The notes below the pieces were generated by a model that saw only the letters and a program-made list of their open reading frames with translations, was not told the DNA's origin and ran no database searches. Of a stretch of 64,000 bases of DNA, positions 1 through 11,578 are shown one piece after another. The DNA comes from Coenobita brevimanus (lineage: Eukaryota; Arthropoda; Malacostraca; Decapoda; Coenobitidae). Both the position numbers and the translations under genes were made by a program. The stretch is from contig CM064732.1 of NCBI GenBank assembly GCA_032717465.1, positions 26,241,891-26,305,890 on the forward strand. The letters run 5' to 3'. Each line of letters starts with the position of its first letter. Positions within the stretch are counted from its first letter, which is position 1.

Positions 1-538
1 AGTCAGCCCTGATAAAATGACAATACCAGATAATACTCAGTGAATGCAAGATATATTATTACAGATACAAAATTTTATTAATGATGGCTGACAATAAGAA
101 CCTTACATGAATTACAAAAACCTCACCAGGCCCACGAATTAACACCTTATGCTATACAGTACAAGAATAAAATGCAATAACACTTATACTCAAATTACAC
201 AGCTGCTAGATGGTTGGAGACTTCCTGAGCACACAATAATAACTGTACAGGGGAGGACAGAGATGTGAACAATATGAGGAGTAGATCTAAGTGGCAATAA
301 TGCAGAGACTGAGCTCATTATATAGGGGCCGGCAGAGCTTGATACAACTTGTAAGAAGGACGCGCAAATGAAGCCTAGGGGACAAAGAGCTGACAATCCT
401 GCTCTGAACAACAGAAAGGACGACTTACTCTACTATAACGGTAGAAGGGGGGAACTGAGGCAGAACACGCTCGTGATTAAACATGCAGCATACTGTGCGT
501 TAAAATTACACAAAGGATGATGAAATCATAGGCTATGT

Positions 539-540
<2 letters not shown>
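1..540. other. Anonymous sequence, no gene seen
   Basis: No convincing coding region, RNA gene or repeat family is recognised here. The only open frames are short and lack recognisable motifs. It ends at a (TA)n array. It could be part of a transposon that continues to the left of the window, but nothing in it shows this. Confidence 0.4.
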
Positions 541-542
<2 letters not shown>

Positions 543-589
<47 letters not shown>

Positions 590-618
590 CTAATGCATCC
601 CGTGGGGTGCCACAGGAA

Positions 619-692
<74 letters not shown>
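543..692. repeat. Two (TA)n microsatellite arrays
   Basis: Two nearly pure (TA)n blocks, about 543-586 and 622-692, separated by a unique spacer of about 35 bases. The alternating Tyr-Ile reading frames across them are artefacts of the dinucleotide. Confidence 0.97.
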
Positions 693-696
<4 letters not shown>

Positions 697-964
697 CCGA
701 CAGTATTTGCGAAGGGTAAGGAAGAGGAGTACAAACAGGGAAGTGCACGGACGGAGGGACCGAGTTTGTGGAAGCAGCGGAATCGAATATTAATAGATTA
801 ATACATTCGAAATACGAGGCGACACGGGCTCGGCAGATACGTGTTTGACCAGACAGAGAGATAGACAGCTAGGGTAGTTGGAGGGATAGGTGCGTGAACA
901 AGCAGACTGATATATCGATGGCAGATGGACAGGATGAGAAATTCCTTCTATCTGTGTTGATTGC

Positions 965-1800
965 CGGACACCTTAATTCCGTGAGGCTTCTCCACAAACG
1001 AAACGCCTCCCCATCACCCTATCTTGTGTCAACTGGTTGCCCTCTCTCAAACTCGCACTTCCCCTGTCTCATGTACAGTTCCACTCCATGTCATCTTTGG
1101 TCTCTTCCTCCCTCCCCTCCCCTCCACCTCACTCAAATACACTCTCCTTGTCAGTCCCTCAATCTCTATCTTATGTACATAGCCAAACTATTTCAGAGTA
1201 CTTCTTCTAATGTTTTATAGAAAATCCATATCAGCACAACATAGCTAATTCACGTCTTTATTTGTCTGCCTGTTTCTGCGAAGTAGTTCCAAATGCTCCT
1301 TTCAAATTACTCATTTCCACTGCTATCACTGTCGACTTGTGGCCCTCCAACAAAGTCCAAGTTTTACTTCCATGCCTTAGAGTGGGTGTAAAATACAGCC
1401 ATGCACCAACTCTTTCAGTTTCCAGCTACTACCCCTATTCCTTAATGCTGCTTCTAATGAATCAGTAACTCTTCTTCCCTTATGTACCTTTCAACGCACC
1501 TCATGTTATAAATTTCCAGCCTTGCTTATCACACCACCTAAATATTTTAGGTCACTTACATACTCTGTTACCTAACATTCTTGCCAGACTATGCACGCCA
1601 CGATTTCATTTCTTCAAAGAACCGAAGTCTTATTCTTACCTAGTACATAAGATTTCCATTTTATTTCTTGCACTCGCTTCATTGGTTACCAACCACGCCT
1701 TGAAACTCCAATTCATTTTCACACTGTTATAATCAAACAATAGTACAGTCAGTCTGCAGAACCTACCTTCTCTCACATTCTAGCATCCACTGCCGAACCT
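965..1800 (-). mobile_element. Ancient, 5'-truncated RTE-family LINE (3' half)
   Basis: On the minus strand this aligns by eye with the 3' half of RTE copies C and D. Landmarks follow in the right order: the terminal GGCGT/CGGGA-type end near 970-1010, the block matching the WFGHVERM codons near 1165-1200, the block matching TYGSEAW near 1350-1390, and the region just after the catalytic aspartates near 1740-1800. No open frame of useful length survives. It is much more diverged than the other copies, so it is an old insertion. The TCTA-type tail is reduced to a few bases near 948-960. Confidence 0.7.
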
Positions 1801-1801
1801 C

Positions 1802-1835
<34 letters not shown>

Positions 1836-1862
1836 TAGATATAGATATAGATATAGATATAC
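1802..1862. repeat. (TAGA)n / (TATAGA)n microsatellite
   Basis: Tandem TAGA grading into ATATAG hexamers. It touches the 5' (right) end of the ancient minus-strand RTE copy. It is therefore not that copy's own tail, but a neighbouring array or the insertion target. Confidence 0.9.
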
Positions 1863-1944
1863 AGTATATAAAACAAAGCTTCGATGCCCTATCGGGCCAA
1901 AAAGCACATGCCTAATTGAGAGCCTTTTCTGAACAAGTACCGCC

Positions 1945-2300
1945 ACCATGACCACGACCACACCTACCACCACCACCACCATAGCTACCAACTTCACCAA
2001 AATCATCGCAGCCCCACCACCACCACCACCAAAGCTACCTCTACCACCACCAACACTACAACCAGCTACCACCAGCACCACCATTTTTCATCACAGCTAT
2101 CACTACCACCACCAGCACCACAACCAGGTACTACTACCACCACCAATTGTCATCACAGCTACCAGCACCATAGCCACCACCTCCACCACAGCTACTACCA
2201 CAACCACCACCACCATCACAGCTCCTACTATCATCACCATCATTAATACAGCTACATTCACCACCACCACAGCTACTGCCACCACCACAGCTACCACCAA
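1945..2300. repeat. Imperfect CCA/ACC trinucleotide tract
   Basis: About 350 bases built from ACC/CCA/CAC triplets, interrupted by AGCTACCA and CATCAC variants. The Thr-rich open frame on the plus strand and the Val-rich one on the minus strand follow from the triplet composition and have no other sign of being genes. A short (TC)n run follows near 2372-2388. Confidence 0.85.
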
Positions 2301-2593
2301 TTTATGTGGAATAAAATCGTCTGTTCCTAACGTCACTGAGGTAATAGCCATCGGAGTGTAGATGTTTAACCTCCTCTCTCTCTCTCTGCAAAGACGTATG
2401 AGACTCCACGGAAATGTTCTGTCTCAACTTTCACTAGCACATAGCGTAACACCAGTGGATAGTTATTAGGGACAAAACACCCCATCAGAAAACATCAATT
2501 GGAATGAAACTGAAACTGGGCCATCTGGGACTCAGTTCCAGCCATCCTGCTAGGTTTCAATAAAATCCTTCTTTTCAGTTTTGGATTCACGGT

Positions 2594-2595
<2 letters not shown>

Positions 2596-2630
<35 letters not shown>
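2596..2630. repeat. (CA)n microsatellite
   Basis: Pure CA dinucleotide array. Confidence 0.95.
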
Positions 2631-2632
<2 letters not shown>

Positions 2633-2799
2633 ATTATAATAGATATACAGTACATAATATTTAACAACGACTGAAACATGAAACATCCCTGTTTCAGTCC
2701 AACATTCAGATAAATGAACTAACTTAGTTCACTTTCTCCTTATGTGCTGGATTTTTGCACTGAATGTTTTGCCTAAAATTACAATGCTCGTCGAGTAAT

Positions 2800-3290
2800 G
2801 GAGATATATAAACAGAGGGCCACATTACAGAGGAGTGATTTATAGCGTTCTATGGACAGAGATGTTACAAATAGGTTTATTGACTGAAATCAGAAATATA
2901 TGGGTTGGCAAGCAGAATTCGTCATTTCAAGGGTAGACAGACAGAGTGTCCCAATACAAGGCCATGAAATAGAGGAATGAATTAAAGGAGTTCATAGAAG
3001 TTCGAATTCCGTGGGTAGATAGACACAGGGTCTAATTATGGAGGCAAATAGACGGGGCTGTATTGCACAAAACTGAATTACTGTTTTAAACTGGCAGAGG
3101 CAGACTGATGGAGGTAGATAAACTTAGAGTTGTTGTAGTGGACAGAACTGTAGGGGTAGAAAGGTCCCGTTATGCAGAGGGCAGCATTCGAGGTGTAGAT
3201 AAACTGTTATATAATAAAGAGCAGAATTATCGGGTACAGAATGAAAGTATCGCAACATACAGAGCAGAATTTTACACGCTGAGGAAGGGT
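2800..3290. repeat. Probable very degenerate tandem repeat
   Basis: Motifs such as TAGATAAAC, GGACAGA, CAGAGG and CAGAATT recur every several dozen bases from about 2800 to 3290, as in a decayed minisatellite. The unit cannot be aligned cleanly by eye, so this is a weak call. The 80-residue open frame at 3108-3350 crosses it and looks incidental. Confidence 0.35.
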
Positions 3291-4447
3291 CATATAAACG
3301 TTATCATTGGAGACCCTCTGACAGCTCTTCCTTACCATTTAACCCCTTAACCGCAGGGCATCACTTTCATGACGCTTGGGAGCAAGGGATCATACCGCGG
3401 GGCGTCACTTTTGTGATTCTGTGTTATTTTGAATTTGTCCGGGCTTTCAAATGGTGGCTGGCTTGTATCATCTATCAGTACTGCCAATTGCCAACACTTG
3501 TCAGCACTCCTAATCTCATCTGTACTCCCATCCATTTTTGACAATTTAGCCATTTTTCCCCATTCTTGACTCCGCTCCCTGCCTCCCCTCCATTACCCTC
3601 TCATCTCGCCTGCCCAGCCATGCTGCGTTAAGTAAAGCTTCCCTGGAATTTTCCACTGATTTCATCCATTGAAATAAGCCCTATGCCCTATTCTTATACA
3701 CAATAATATATACAAAAAAGAAATAAGGTAAGTGATAGTGCCATACACCTGGAATTGGCTAATTATCACCTGACAACACCTCACGTGCACTCGTTCGCTA
3801 ATTTTTCCCTGTTTATTTCCCCTTGAAATATGCCGTATAATCTATTCTCGTAATAAAAATATATATAAGAAAGGAAGGGAGAAGCCTAAGTGATATTTAC
3901 ATTCACCTGGAACTACCTAATTTATTATGTATTGCCCAGATTTCCTGCCAATCATTTCATAGCGTATATATTAGCAGCTGTCACCACGCTGACATTGGCA
4001 GCCTTTCACTGCCCCTAGGCCACCACAGCATTCAGTTTACTGTCATCTTTCAAGGTGAAACCACATCGGATTCGCGCCTGTCCAATTCTGCCACTTTTTA
4101 GCCCCATGCAAAGGGCCCTGTGACCTCTACCCCTATTAAACCTTGTGTGGAAAGGGGTAAAGTGCTAAGTGACTGCTGTGGAATGTGAACTGGCTAATTT
4201 ATCAATGAAAATGATGGACAGTGACTATGATCTTTCTGGTGACTAAAACAGTGCAAGTGGAAATGTAAATAATGTGTAAACAGTAAGTGAAAGCAATGAA
4301 TGTAAATATAAGTGAACAGTGGAAAATAGTTTTATAAGTTACTGCAAGTGACAGTGCATAACACAGTGTAAATAAAATAGAAATGTAAATAAAATAGAGA
4401 ATGTAAATAGAAATGTAAATGAGTGGTAATATAAGAATACGAGTATA

Positions 4448-7400
4448 TATACTACCTGGGGGTAGGGGGGTTTCAAGAATACTCCCCCTGTATCCCTGCT
4501 TGTTGTACGAGGCGACTAAAAGGGTTGGTGGTGAGTTAGTGCCCCACCCCGTAAAAAGAACTAACTAAACAAGCGAATAAAGCGTCTCGGACCCAGACGG
4601 ACCATATGTTGACAACTATGGAATGGAAAAAGGACATTCTTAGGGTAGGAATTTGGAATGTGAGAGGAGTGAATGATGAAGTGAAAGAGAGAGAGATTGT
4701 TCAGGTGCTTGAGGATGCAAGAGTGGATATATGTGGATTGACTGAAACTAAATGCAAAGGTGAAAGGGTGAGAGAATGAGAATATGGTTTAGGTATATGT
4801 GCGGGAGTTAATAAGAATGAGAGGGCAAGAAAGGGAGTATGTCTGATGATAAGCAAGAAGTGGAAGGAGAATATAAGAGAGTATGGAACAGTGAGTGCAA
4901 GGATTGTATGGGTGAGGATGAAAGTAGGTATACAAGCATGGGCGACTGCATGTGTGTATGCTCCGACAGAGGACCGAATGGCAAGAGTGAAAGATGAGTT
5001 TTGGGCAAGAGTAGAAACATGTATGGACAAATTTGAGAGGAGCGAGAGAATGTTTTTGATTGGAGACATGAATAGTAAAGTTGGGAATGGACAAGTGGAT
5101 GGAGTGGTTGGTCAGTGGGGTTTACCAGCTGAAGTAGATGGGAAAGGCAGTGCTTTGGTGGACATCTGTGCTGGTAAAGGATTGGCAATAGCCAACACTT
5201 ACTTTTGCCATAAGATGATCTACCGGTATACATGGAGAGTAATGGGGAGGATGGATGGTAAGCTTTTTGAACGAAAGGCAATGATAGACTATGTGTGTGT
5301 GGATGAGCAAATGAGAAGACAAGTGTTGGATGCAAGGGTGTGGAGAGGGTGGGGGAATGGAGTCTCTGACCATCACTCAGTGATGGCCAAGGTAAAGGTA
5401 CAAAGAAAATGGTTGAGGAGACGAAGGAGAAGACAGGAGGAAACAGCTCCTCTGACGAGAGTGGAGAAATTGCAAGAGAGTGAGAAAATGGCAGAGTATA
5501 AGAGCATAGTGGAAGAAAGATTGGGAAGGTATGAGCTAGAGCAGATGGACGGGGTGGAAGATGTATGTAAGATATTCACGGAAGAGATAAGCGCAGCGTG
5601 TGAGGCGGTTTGTGGAGTGAGGAGGAGATGCAAGGGTGTGCAAGGGACAGCATGGTGGAATGATGAGGTGAAACGAGCTGTGGAACAAAAGAAGAAGGCA
5701 TATGATGAATGGTTGGCGAGTAAAGGTAGGGGAGAAGATGAGAGAAAGAAGAGAGAGGTATATGTGAGCAGGAGAAGGGAGGTTAAGAGACTGGTGAAGG
5801 AGAGTAAAAAGAAAGTGGATGAGGAGTTTGGGAGGAATCTGAGTGTGAAATGGAGGGAGAGTAAGAAATTGTTTTGAAAGGAGGTAAAGAAAGTAAGGCA
5901 GTGTGAAAGGGGAAAGAGTAGGGGAGTGAAAGATAGGAATAATAGATTGTTGGTGGAGAAGAGAGAGAAATTGAGGAGATGGAAGGAGCACTTTGAGGAT
6001 TTGTTGAATGTAGAGAGTGAGAGCAGTGTGAGTATAAGTGGTTGGGGAATGGCTGGGAGAAGAGAGATGAGAGGAGGGAGGAAGAGATCAGTAGGTCGGA
6101 AGTAGTGGAAGCGATGAAGAAGATTAAGCTGGGAAAGGCCCAGGAATTGATGGAGTGTGTGGTGAAATGCTTAGGTATGGGGGTGAGATTGTTTTGGAGT
6201 GGATATGGAAGTTGTGTAGATTGGCTTGGGAAGAGGGAAGGGTTCCAGAGGACTGGAAATCAGGTATAATTGTTCCTCTGTACAAAGGAAAAGGGGAGAG
6301 AGAAGTATGTGGTAACCATAGGGGTATTTGCCTTCTTAGTGTGACTGGTAAAATATATGGTAGAATACTCATTGATAGGGTTAGGCATATGACAGAGGAG
6401 CTAGTTGGAGAAGAACAAGGGGGATTTAGGAAGGGAAAAGGGTGTGTAGATCAGATATTTGTTCTAAGATGTTTAGTGGAGAAGTATCTAGAGAAGGGAA
6501 GGAAAGAGTATGCTGCCTTCATGGACTTGGAGAAAGCTTATGACAGAATAGATAGGCAAGGTATGTGGAAAGTATTAAGAATATATGGAGTGAGGGGAAA
6601 TTGTTGAGTGCTGTGAAGAGTATGTACGAGGGAGCTAGGGCTACGGTGCGAGTGGATGGTGAGCTGAGTGAGTTCTTTGATCTCAATGTGGGACTGAAAC
6701 AGGGGTGTGTGATGTCTCCATGGCTGTTTAATATATATATGGATGGGATTGTAAAGGAGGTGCAAGGTAGGGCAGTGGATGTGGGGGTGGCCCTAATGAA
6801 TGAGGGTGAGATTTGGAAGCATCCAGTGTTGCTGTTTGCTGATGATACAGTATTGTTGAGTGAAGATGAATGGGAGTTGCAAGGTCTGGTGAATGAATGT
6901 GGGACAGTGTGTAGGAGGAGGAAGCTGAAAGTTAATGTAAACAAAAGTAAAGTTATGGTGTTTGAGAGGAAAGAAGTCACAGAGTGTGCAGTGAGGTTGG
7001 ATGGTGAGGATATGGAGAATGTGAGTGCATTCAAGTACTTGGGTAGTGTGATGAGTAAGGATGGAACTTTGGGGGATGAAGTACGTGAAAGGGTACAGCA
7101 GGGAAGAAAGGTTGTTGGTACACTGAAAGCAGTGATGAGAAATAGGGAGGTGAGTATGGAAGTTAAGAAGTCACTGCATGATGGTATTGTGATCCCTACC
7201 CTGACATATGGAAGCGAGGCGGGGACCTTGCAAGAGGGGAACAAGTCAAGAGTGAGAGCGGTGGAAATGAGTTACTTGAGAGGAGCATGTGGAGTGACGT
7301 GGAGGGACAGGTTGACGAATGAAGAAGTGAAGGAACGTTGTGGGGTAGATGTGGATGTGGTTGAAAAGATTAGGAGAAATACACTGAGGTGGTTTGGACA

Positions 7401-7645
7401 TGTGGAGAGAATGGAGAATGAAAGACTGACCAAGAGGGTGTATGTAGGTGAGGTGGAGGGTGGGAGAGGGAGGGGTAGACCGAGGATGAGGTGGAGGGAT
7501 GGAGTTGAGAGGTATATGACGGAGGGGGGATGCATTGGGGGGAGGGGAGTCAAATGGTGGGTGACAGATTGACTTGGAGGCGTTTTGTCTGCCGCCACCC
7601 TTTGCGGGATTAGGGCGTCGGGGTATAGATAGATAGATAGATAGA
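4448..7645 (+). mobile_element. RTE-family LINE copy A (near full length)
   Basis: It starts with the family's 5' leader (CTGGGGGTAG, then CCCTGTATCCCTGCTTG). It carries endonuclease and reverse transcriptase sequence and ends in GGGATTAGGGCGTCGGGG followed by a (TAGA)n tail. The same leader is present in copy D and the same tail in every other complete 3' end here. The tail runs directly into the 5'-truncated copy B. A and B therefore form a head-to-tail pair inside the TTAA-bounded element. Confidence 0.85.
4606..7615 (+). pseudogene. RTE endonuclease-reverse transcriptase, copy A (broken)
   Basis: The ATG at 4606 opens the endonuclease region (GIWNVRGVNDEV). Catalytic-type motifs follow: LTETK, VYAPTEDR, LIGDMN and SDHH near 5380. 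The reverse transcriptase keeps FMDLEKAYDRIDR near 6520, KQGCVMSPW near 6700 and FADDTVLLSE near 6835. The C-terminal LRWFGHVERM lies near 7385. An intact protein would have about 1000 residues. Damage seen: a TGA replacing Trp near 4778, a TGA replacing Trp at 5876, a 1-base deletion near 6060 and another near 6592. The open pieces are 4846-5877, 6155-6607 and 6565-7572. The family assignment rests on the domain order and the short repeat tail, both typical of RTE-clade LINEs. It belongs to the same subfamily as B, F, G and H. Confidence 0.85.
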
Positions 7646-9244
7646 AAGTGAGTGCAGTGCAAGTATAAGTGGTTGGGGAATGACTGGGAGAAGAAGAGAT
7701 GAGAGGAGGGAGAATGAAGATCAAGTTGGGAAAGGCCCCAGGAATTGACGGAGTGTGTGGTGAACTGCTGAGGTATGGGGGTGAGATTGTTGTGGAGTGG
7801 ATATGGAAGTTGTGTAGGTTGGCTTGGGAAGAGGGAAGGGTTCCAGAGGACTGGAAATCAGGTATAATTGTTCCTTTATACAAAGGAAAAGGGGAGAGAG
7901 AAGTGTGTGGTAACCACAGGGGCATTTGGCTTCTTAGTGTGACTGGTAAAATATATGGTAGAATACTCATTGATAGGGTTAGGCATATGTCAGAGGAGCT
8001 AGTTGGAGAAGAACAAGGGGGGTTTAGGAAGGGAAAAGGGTGTGTAGATCAGATATTTGTTCTAAGATGTTTAATGGAGAAGTATCTAGAGAAGGGAAAG
8101 AAAGTGTATGCTGCCTTAATGGACTTAGAGAAAGCTTATGAAAGAATAGATAGGCAAGGTATGTGGAAGGTATTAAGAATATGTGGAGTGGAGGGGAAAT
8201 TGCTGAGTGCTGTGAAGAGTATGTACGAAGGAGCTAGGGCTGCGGTGCAAGTGGATGGCGAGCGGAGTGAGTTCTTTGATCTCAGTGTAGGATCGAAACA
8301 GAGTTGTGTGATGTCTCAATGGCTGTTTAATATATACATGGATGGGGTTGTAAAGGAGGTGCAAGGTAGGGCAGTGGATGTGGGGGTGGCTCTAATGAAT
8401 GAGGGTGAGATTTGGAAGATTACGGTGTTGCTGTTTGCTGATGATACAGTATTGTTGAGTGAAGATGAATGGGAGTTGCAAGGTTTGGTGAATGAATTTG
8501 GGACAGTGTGTAGGAGGAGGAAGCTGAAAGTTAATGTAAACAAAAGTAAAGTTATGGTGTTTGAGAGGAATGAAGTCAGAATGTTCAGTGAGGTTGGATG
8601 GTGAGGATATGGAGAATGTGAGTGCATTCAAGTGCTTGGGTAGTGTGATGAGTAAGGATGGAACTTTGGAGGATGAAGTGCATGAAAGGGTACAGCAGGG
8701 AAGGAAGGTTGTTGGTTCACTGAAAGCAGTGATGAGAAATAGGGAGGTGAGTATGGAAGTTAAGAAGTCACTGCATGATAGTATTGTGATCCCTACCCTG
8801 ACATATGGAAGAGAGGCGTGGCCCATGCAAGAAGGGAACAAGTCAAGAGTGAGAGCAGTGGAAATGAGTTATTTGAGAGGAGCATGTGGAGTGACATGGA
8901 GGGACAGGTTGACGAATGAAGAAGTGAAGGAACGTTGTGGGGTGGATGTGGATGTGGTTGAGAAGAGTAGGAGAAATACACTGAGGTGGTTTGTGCATGT
9001 GGAGAGAATGGAGAATGAGCAACTGACTAAGAGTGTGTATGTAGGTGAGGTGGAGGGAGGGAGAGGGAGGGGTAGACCGAGGATGAGGTGAAGGGATGGA
9101 GTTGAGAGGTATATGAGGGAGGGGGGAGTGAGTTTGGGGGGAGGGTAGTCAAATAGTGGGTGACAGAGCGACTTGGAGGTGTTTTGTCTGCGTCCATCCT
9201 TTATGGGGTTAGGGCGTCGGGCTATAGATAGATAGATAGATAGA
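7646..9244 (+). pseudogene. RTE LINE copy B, 5'-truncated, tandem to copy A
   Basis: It begins in the linker before the reverse transcriptase, at the equivalent of SASISGWGM in other copies, immediately after the (TAGA)n tail of copy A. About 35 bases are deleted near 7714 relative to A. The reverse transcriptase frame at 7699-8604 keeps GKAPGIDGVCGE, LEKAYERIDR and FADDTVLLSE, but motif B is altered to KQSCVMSQW. A frameshift near 8577 shifts reading to 8561-9091. The frame ends at a TGA (9089-9091) where other copies have Trp in RMRWRDG. Copy G has the same stop. The (TAGA)n tail is at 9225-9244. Confidence 0.85.
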
Positions 9245-9549
9245 TGTATGAATACTATGAGTTATGAAAGTGAAAGTGACAGATTCGCTCTCAACACTAG
9301 TATACAGGACAAGAAAGTGAATGCTACATATTTTACTGAAAGAGAAATTGAATGCCTACAGTGACAATAGACTACTATTACTGAAGGAAACTTATGGATA
9401 AAGACTGCAGATATATATATAGGTGTTATATAGTAATAGAAATATAGAGTGTGAGTGTTTATATGAATAATAAATGACAGAATGCCAACAGCGAACGAGA
9501 GTAATTGTGAAGCTGGTACACGCTTGTAATTTTCATTGCTTTCACAGCG

Positions 9550-9567
9550 TTTTTTTTTTTTTTTTTT
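9550..9567. repeat. Poly(T) run
   Basis: About 18 T residues inside the right arm of the TTAA-bounded element. Confidence 0.9.
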
Positions 9568-9883
9568 GGAGTATGGATTCCAAACTATTTGAAAATCATA
9601 AAATAGTGTTTCTAGTGATAATATCAGGCTAGGGTACTCATAATACTGGGTGTCGGGAAGTGTAAAGAGAAGATTTCATTACCCAACTTCAGAAGTCTCC
9701 ACAAGTCCTACGGTACTCGACGAAGGCTCCACAAACATCCCATATGCATATGTAATTATAATATTGTAGGACTAATAAATGATTTTTGGCAAATACAGTA
9801 TTTTTACAAATTCTATCATAGTGCAAATATCGCCGCGGGACACGCAAGAAGCGCCAAAACATCCCCGCGGTTTAGGTGTTAAT

Positions 9884-10590
9884 CCTGTATATAGCATGAT
9901 AATAGTCTCGCCTATGATATCTATGGGTTCAGATGTTCATATTAAAAGGATATAAATCATATACCCGAGAAATATAAACTCCTTTACTACGAGAAGCCTT
10001 TCCTGTTAACAAAAAAAATCAATAAATTAGTTTGGCAGTAACAAACAAGAAATGCAAAATCATCACAGTGAGGGAGATAAGTGAGGTTGTCCCGAATCCC
10101 TTCAGCGTGGTCAGCCCTTCCTGAACTGAATAAACTCATTCGAAACAACCATGAAGTAAATAAGTTCACCATCATCGCAGTGAGGTGGTTAGCTTCTCTG
10201 CCATATGTCCTTTCTACTCTGTACTTGATACCTCTAAAAGATTCTGAGATTTTATTCGCATCAGAAGATTCAACATAGCGCATGGTTTTAGAAAATATGT
10301 TCATTCACATTCCCTCAACAAGAAGCTTCATCATACCTGCCAAAGCTCCTCCTTCAGTAGCAAGCATAAGAAGTAAGTCACTGTCTTGAAGGTGTGACAG
10401 TGTAACAGGAAAAGTAATCTATACGGAAAAAGTACCAGGGAGTTTCCTGAGCCGACGATGGTATTGGTCAGGAAGATGTAAAGGCAGATACTGTATTACT
10501 CGTATGGTATTTACACGGATGGCCAGATGGACTATAGGTAAATAAATTTAAAGAACAAGAGTCAAATTAGTGGATCATTGTGTGGATGTT
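9884..10590. other. Anonymous sequence, no gene supported
   Basis: A 105-residue frame on the minus strand (9987-10304) and a 65-residue frame on the plus strand overlap, and neither shows a recognisable motif. I cannot assign either one. No repeat structure is obvious before the (TC)n array at 10592. Confidence 0.35.

Positions 10591-10591
<1 letters not shown>

Positions 10592-10638
<47 letters not shown>
10592..10638. repeat. (TC)n microsatellite
   Basis: Pure CT dinucleotide array. The poly-Leu-Ser frames through it are artefacts. Confidence 0.95.
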
Positions 10639-10640
<2 letters not shown>

Positions 10641-10804
10641 GTTATTTTCTCCCTTATTTGTTGCTTCCGTCACTGCTGATGTATGCTACCATTCCTCCCA
10701 TTCATCAGTACTATGTATATATGTTATATATTTATTTTCTTTCCATCACAACTTACCTAGATGTCTCTTCTCTCCTTTCTTGTTCTCATTGCCTTCCTGC
10801 CCTC

Positions 10805-11578
10805 CTGTAACACGCCTCCTCCCATTCCCATCCTCCCATTCCCACGACACTTCATCCTCTGCTTCACCATCTCAACCATCACCTCCACTGTCCCCGTCGT
10901 CAGGATAGGGAGGAAAACCGGAGGTCACCTGGGGAATATTTCCCTCCTCCTCGCCTTCCTCCTGACTGTCACCTTTTTCCCCCCTACCTTTCCCTTCTCC
11001 ATTCCCCTTCCCCTTCCCTTTCCTTTCATTTCCACACTACCAATAAGGGAAGAGTAAGTACTGAAATGAGATGGGGAATTTCCATGCGTAGGTGTGGCTG
11101 AGATGATGGGCTGAGATGACTCAGGCGTTTGTGAGGTCAGTGGCGGCATGCTCCTCTGCACCCCATGTGACTAAAACAATGCACTACTTACCTTGTAGTT
11201 TTTAATTTGTAAATCATCCCTGGCCTTTGGCCCTTTATAGGGGGATACTACACACTTTGACAGAGTGTACTGAGCACCAGGATCCTCCTGATATTCATCC
11301 TCACTAGAGGAACTGTCATGTGATCGAGGGCGGCGGGGGGTGGTGGGAAGTGGTGGTGGTGGTGGGGCTGCCTGTGAGGACAACGACATGACCTTCATAT
11401 ATTTTGCCTTCCTTGGGGATGGAACTTCCTCATCACTGCTTGATTCAGTGTCTGGCTGAACGTAATCCCTGTCAGCCACATCATCATCCAATGGGGAACT
11501 GCTTTCCCCATCATAGAGCACCTCAAAGAGAGAGTCAATCTCATTCTGGGCTAGGTCGCGACGTGCCATGATCCTCAC
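10805..11578 (-). pseudogene. piggyBac transposase N-terminal fragment
   Basis: The 135-residue frame at 11171-11578 begins MARRDLAQNEIDSLFE (fourth residue onward). It contains SPLDDDVADRDYVQPD and DEEVPSPRK, which match SPLDDEVMDKDYVQPE and DDEVPSPRK of element 1. Further along, a Lys/Arg/Gly-rich stretch (10925-11161) and an acidic stretch with WEWEDGN near 10830 match the GKGKGKGKDKGK and WNWEDGS segments of element 1, interrupted by a TGA. Everything after this, including all three catalytic aspartates, is missing. The low-complexity acidic N-terminus is typical of piggyBac transposases. Confidence 0.65.

Larger units (their letters stand above)
3339..9882. mobile_element. piggyBac-like nonautonomous element bounded by TTAA, with nested LINEs
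   Basis: The left end at 3339 reads TTAACCCCTTAACCGCAGGG. The right end, read inwards from 9882 on the minus strand, is TTAACACCTAAACCGCGGGG. These agree at 17 of 20 positions and both begin with the TTAA target of piggyBac transposases. Just inside both ends lie further CCGCGGG-type motifs: near 3395-3405 on the left and 9831-9838 on the right. Removing the nested RTE copies (4448-9244) leaves about 1.75 kb without a transposase, so it would be nonautonomous and mobilised in trans. Pairing two ends 6.5 kb apart is inference, because no second copy is available for comparison. Confidence 0.5.

Noticed and set aside
477..801. Overlapping small frames rich in Tyr-Ile
   Set aside because: They are translations of (TA)n. 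Both strands and several phases are open for the same reason. The same applies to frames at 16082-16484, 24695-24934, 25229-25555, 29621-30360, 38546-38824 and 41927-42469.
4448..9244. Firm target duplication for the A/B tandem (GAATAC on both outer sides)
   Set aside because: Only six bases match and the spacing to the element ends differs between sides, so it may be chance.
9987..10304. 105-residue minus-strand frame as a real gene
   Set aside because: No recognisable motif, a plus-strand frame overlaps it completely, and no second exon or family match is evident. It is left unassigned.
11156..11191. A 36-bp intron in piggyBac element 2 (AAG/GTAAGT donor and GGTGCAG acceptor on the minus strand)
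   Set aside because: The sites look good, but 36 bases is too short for a plausible intron and element 1 gives no support. A stop plus indels explains the break more simply.
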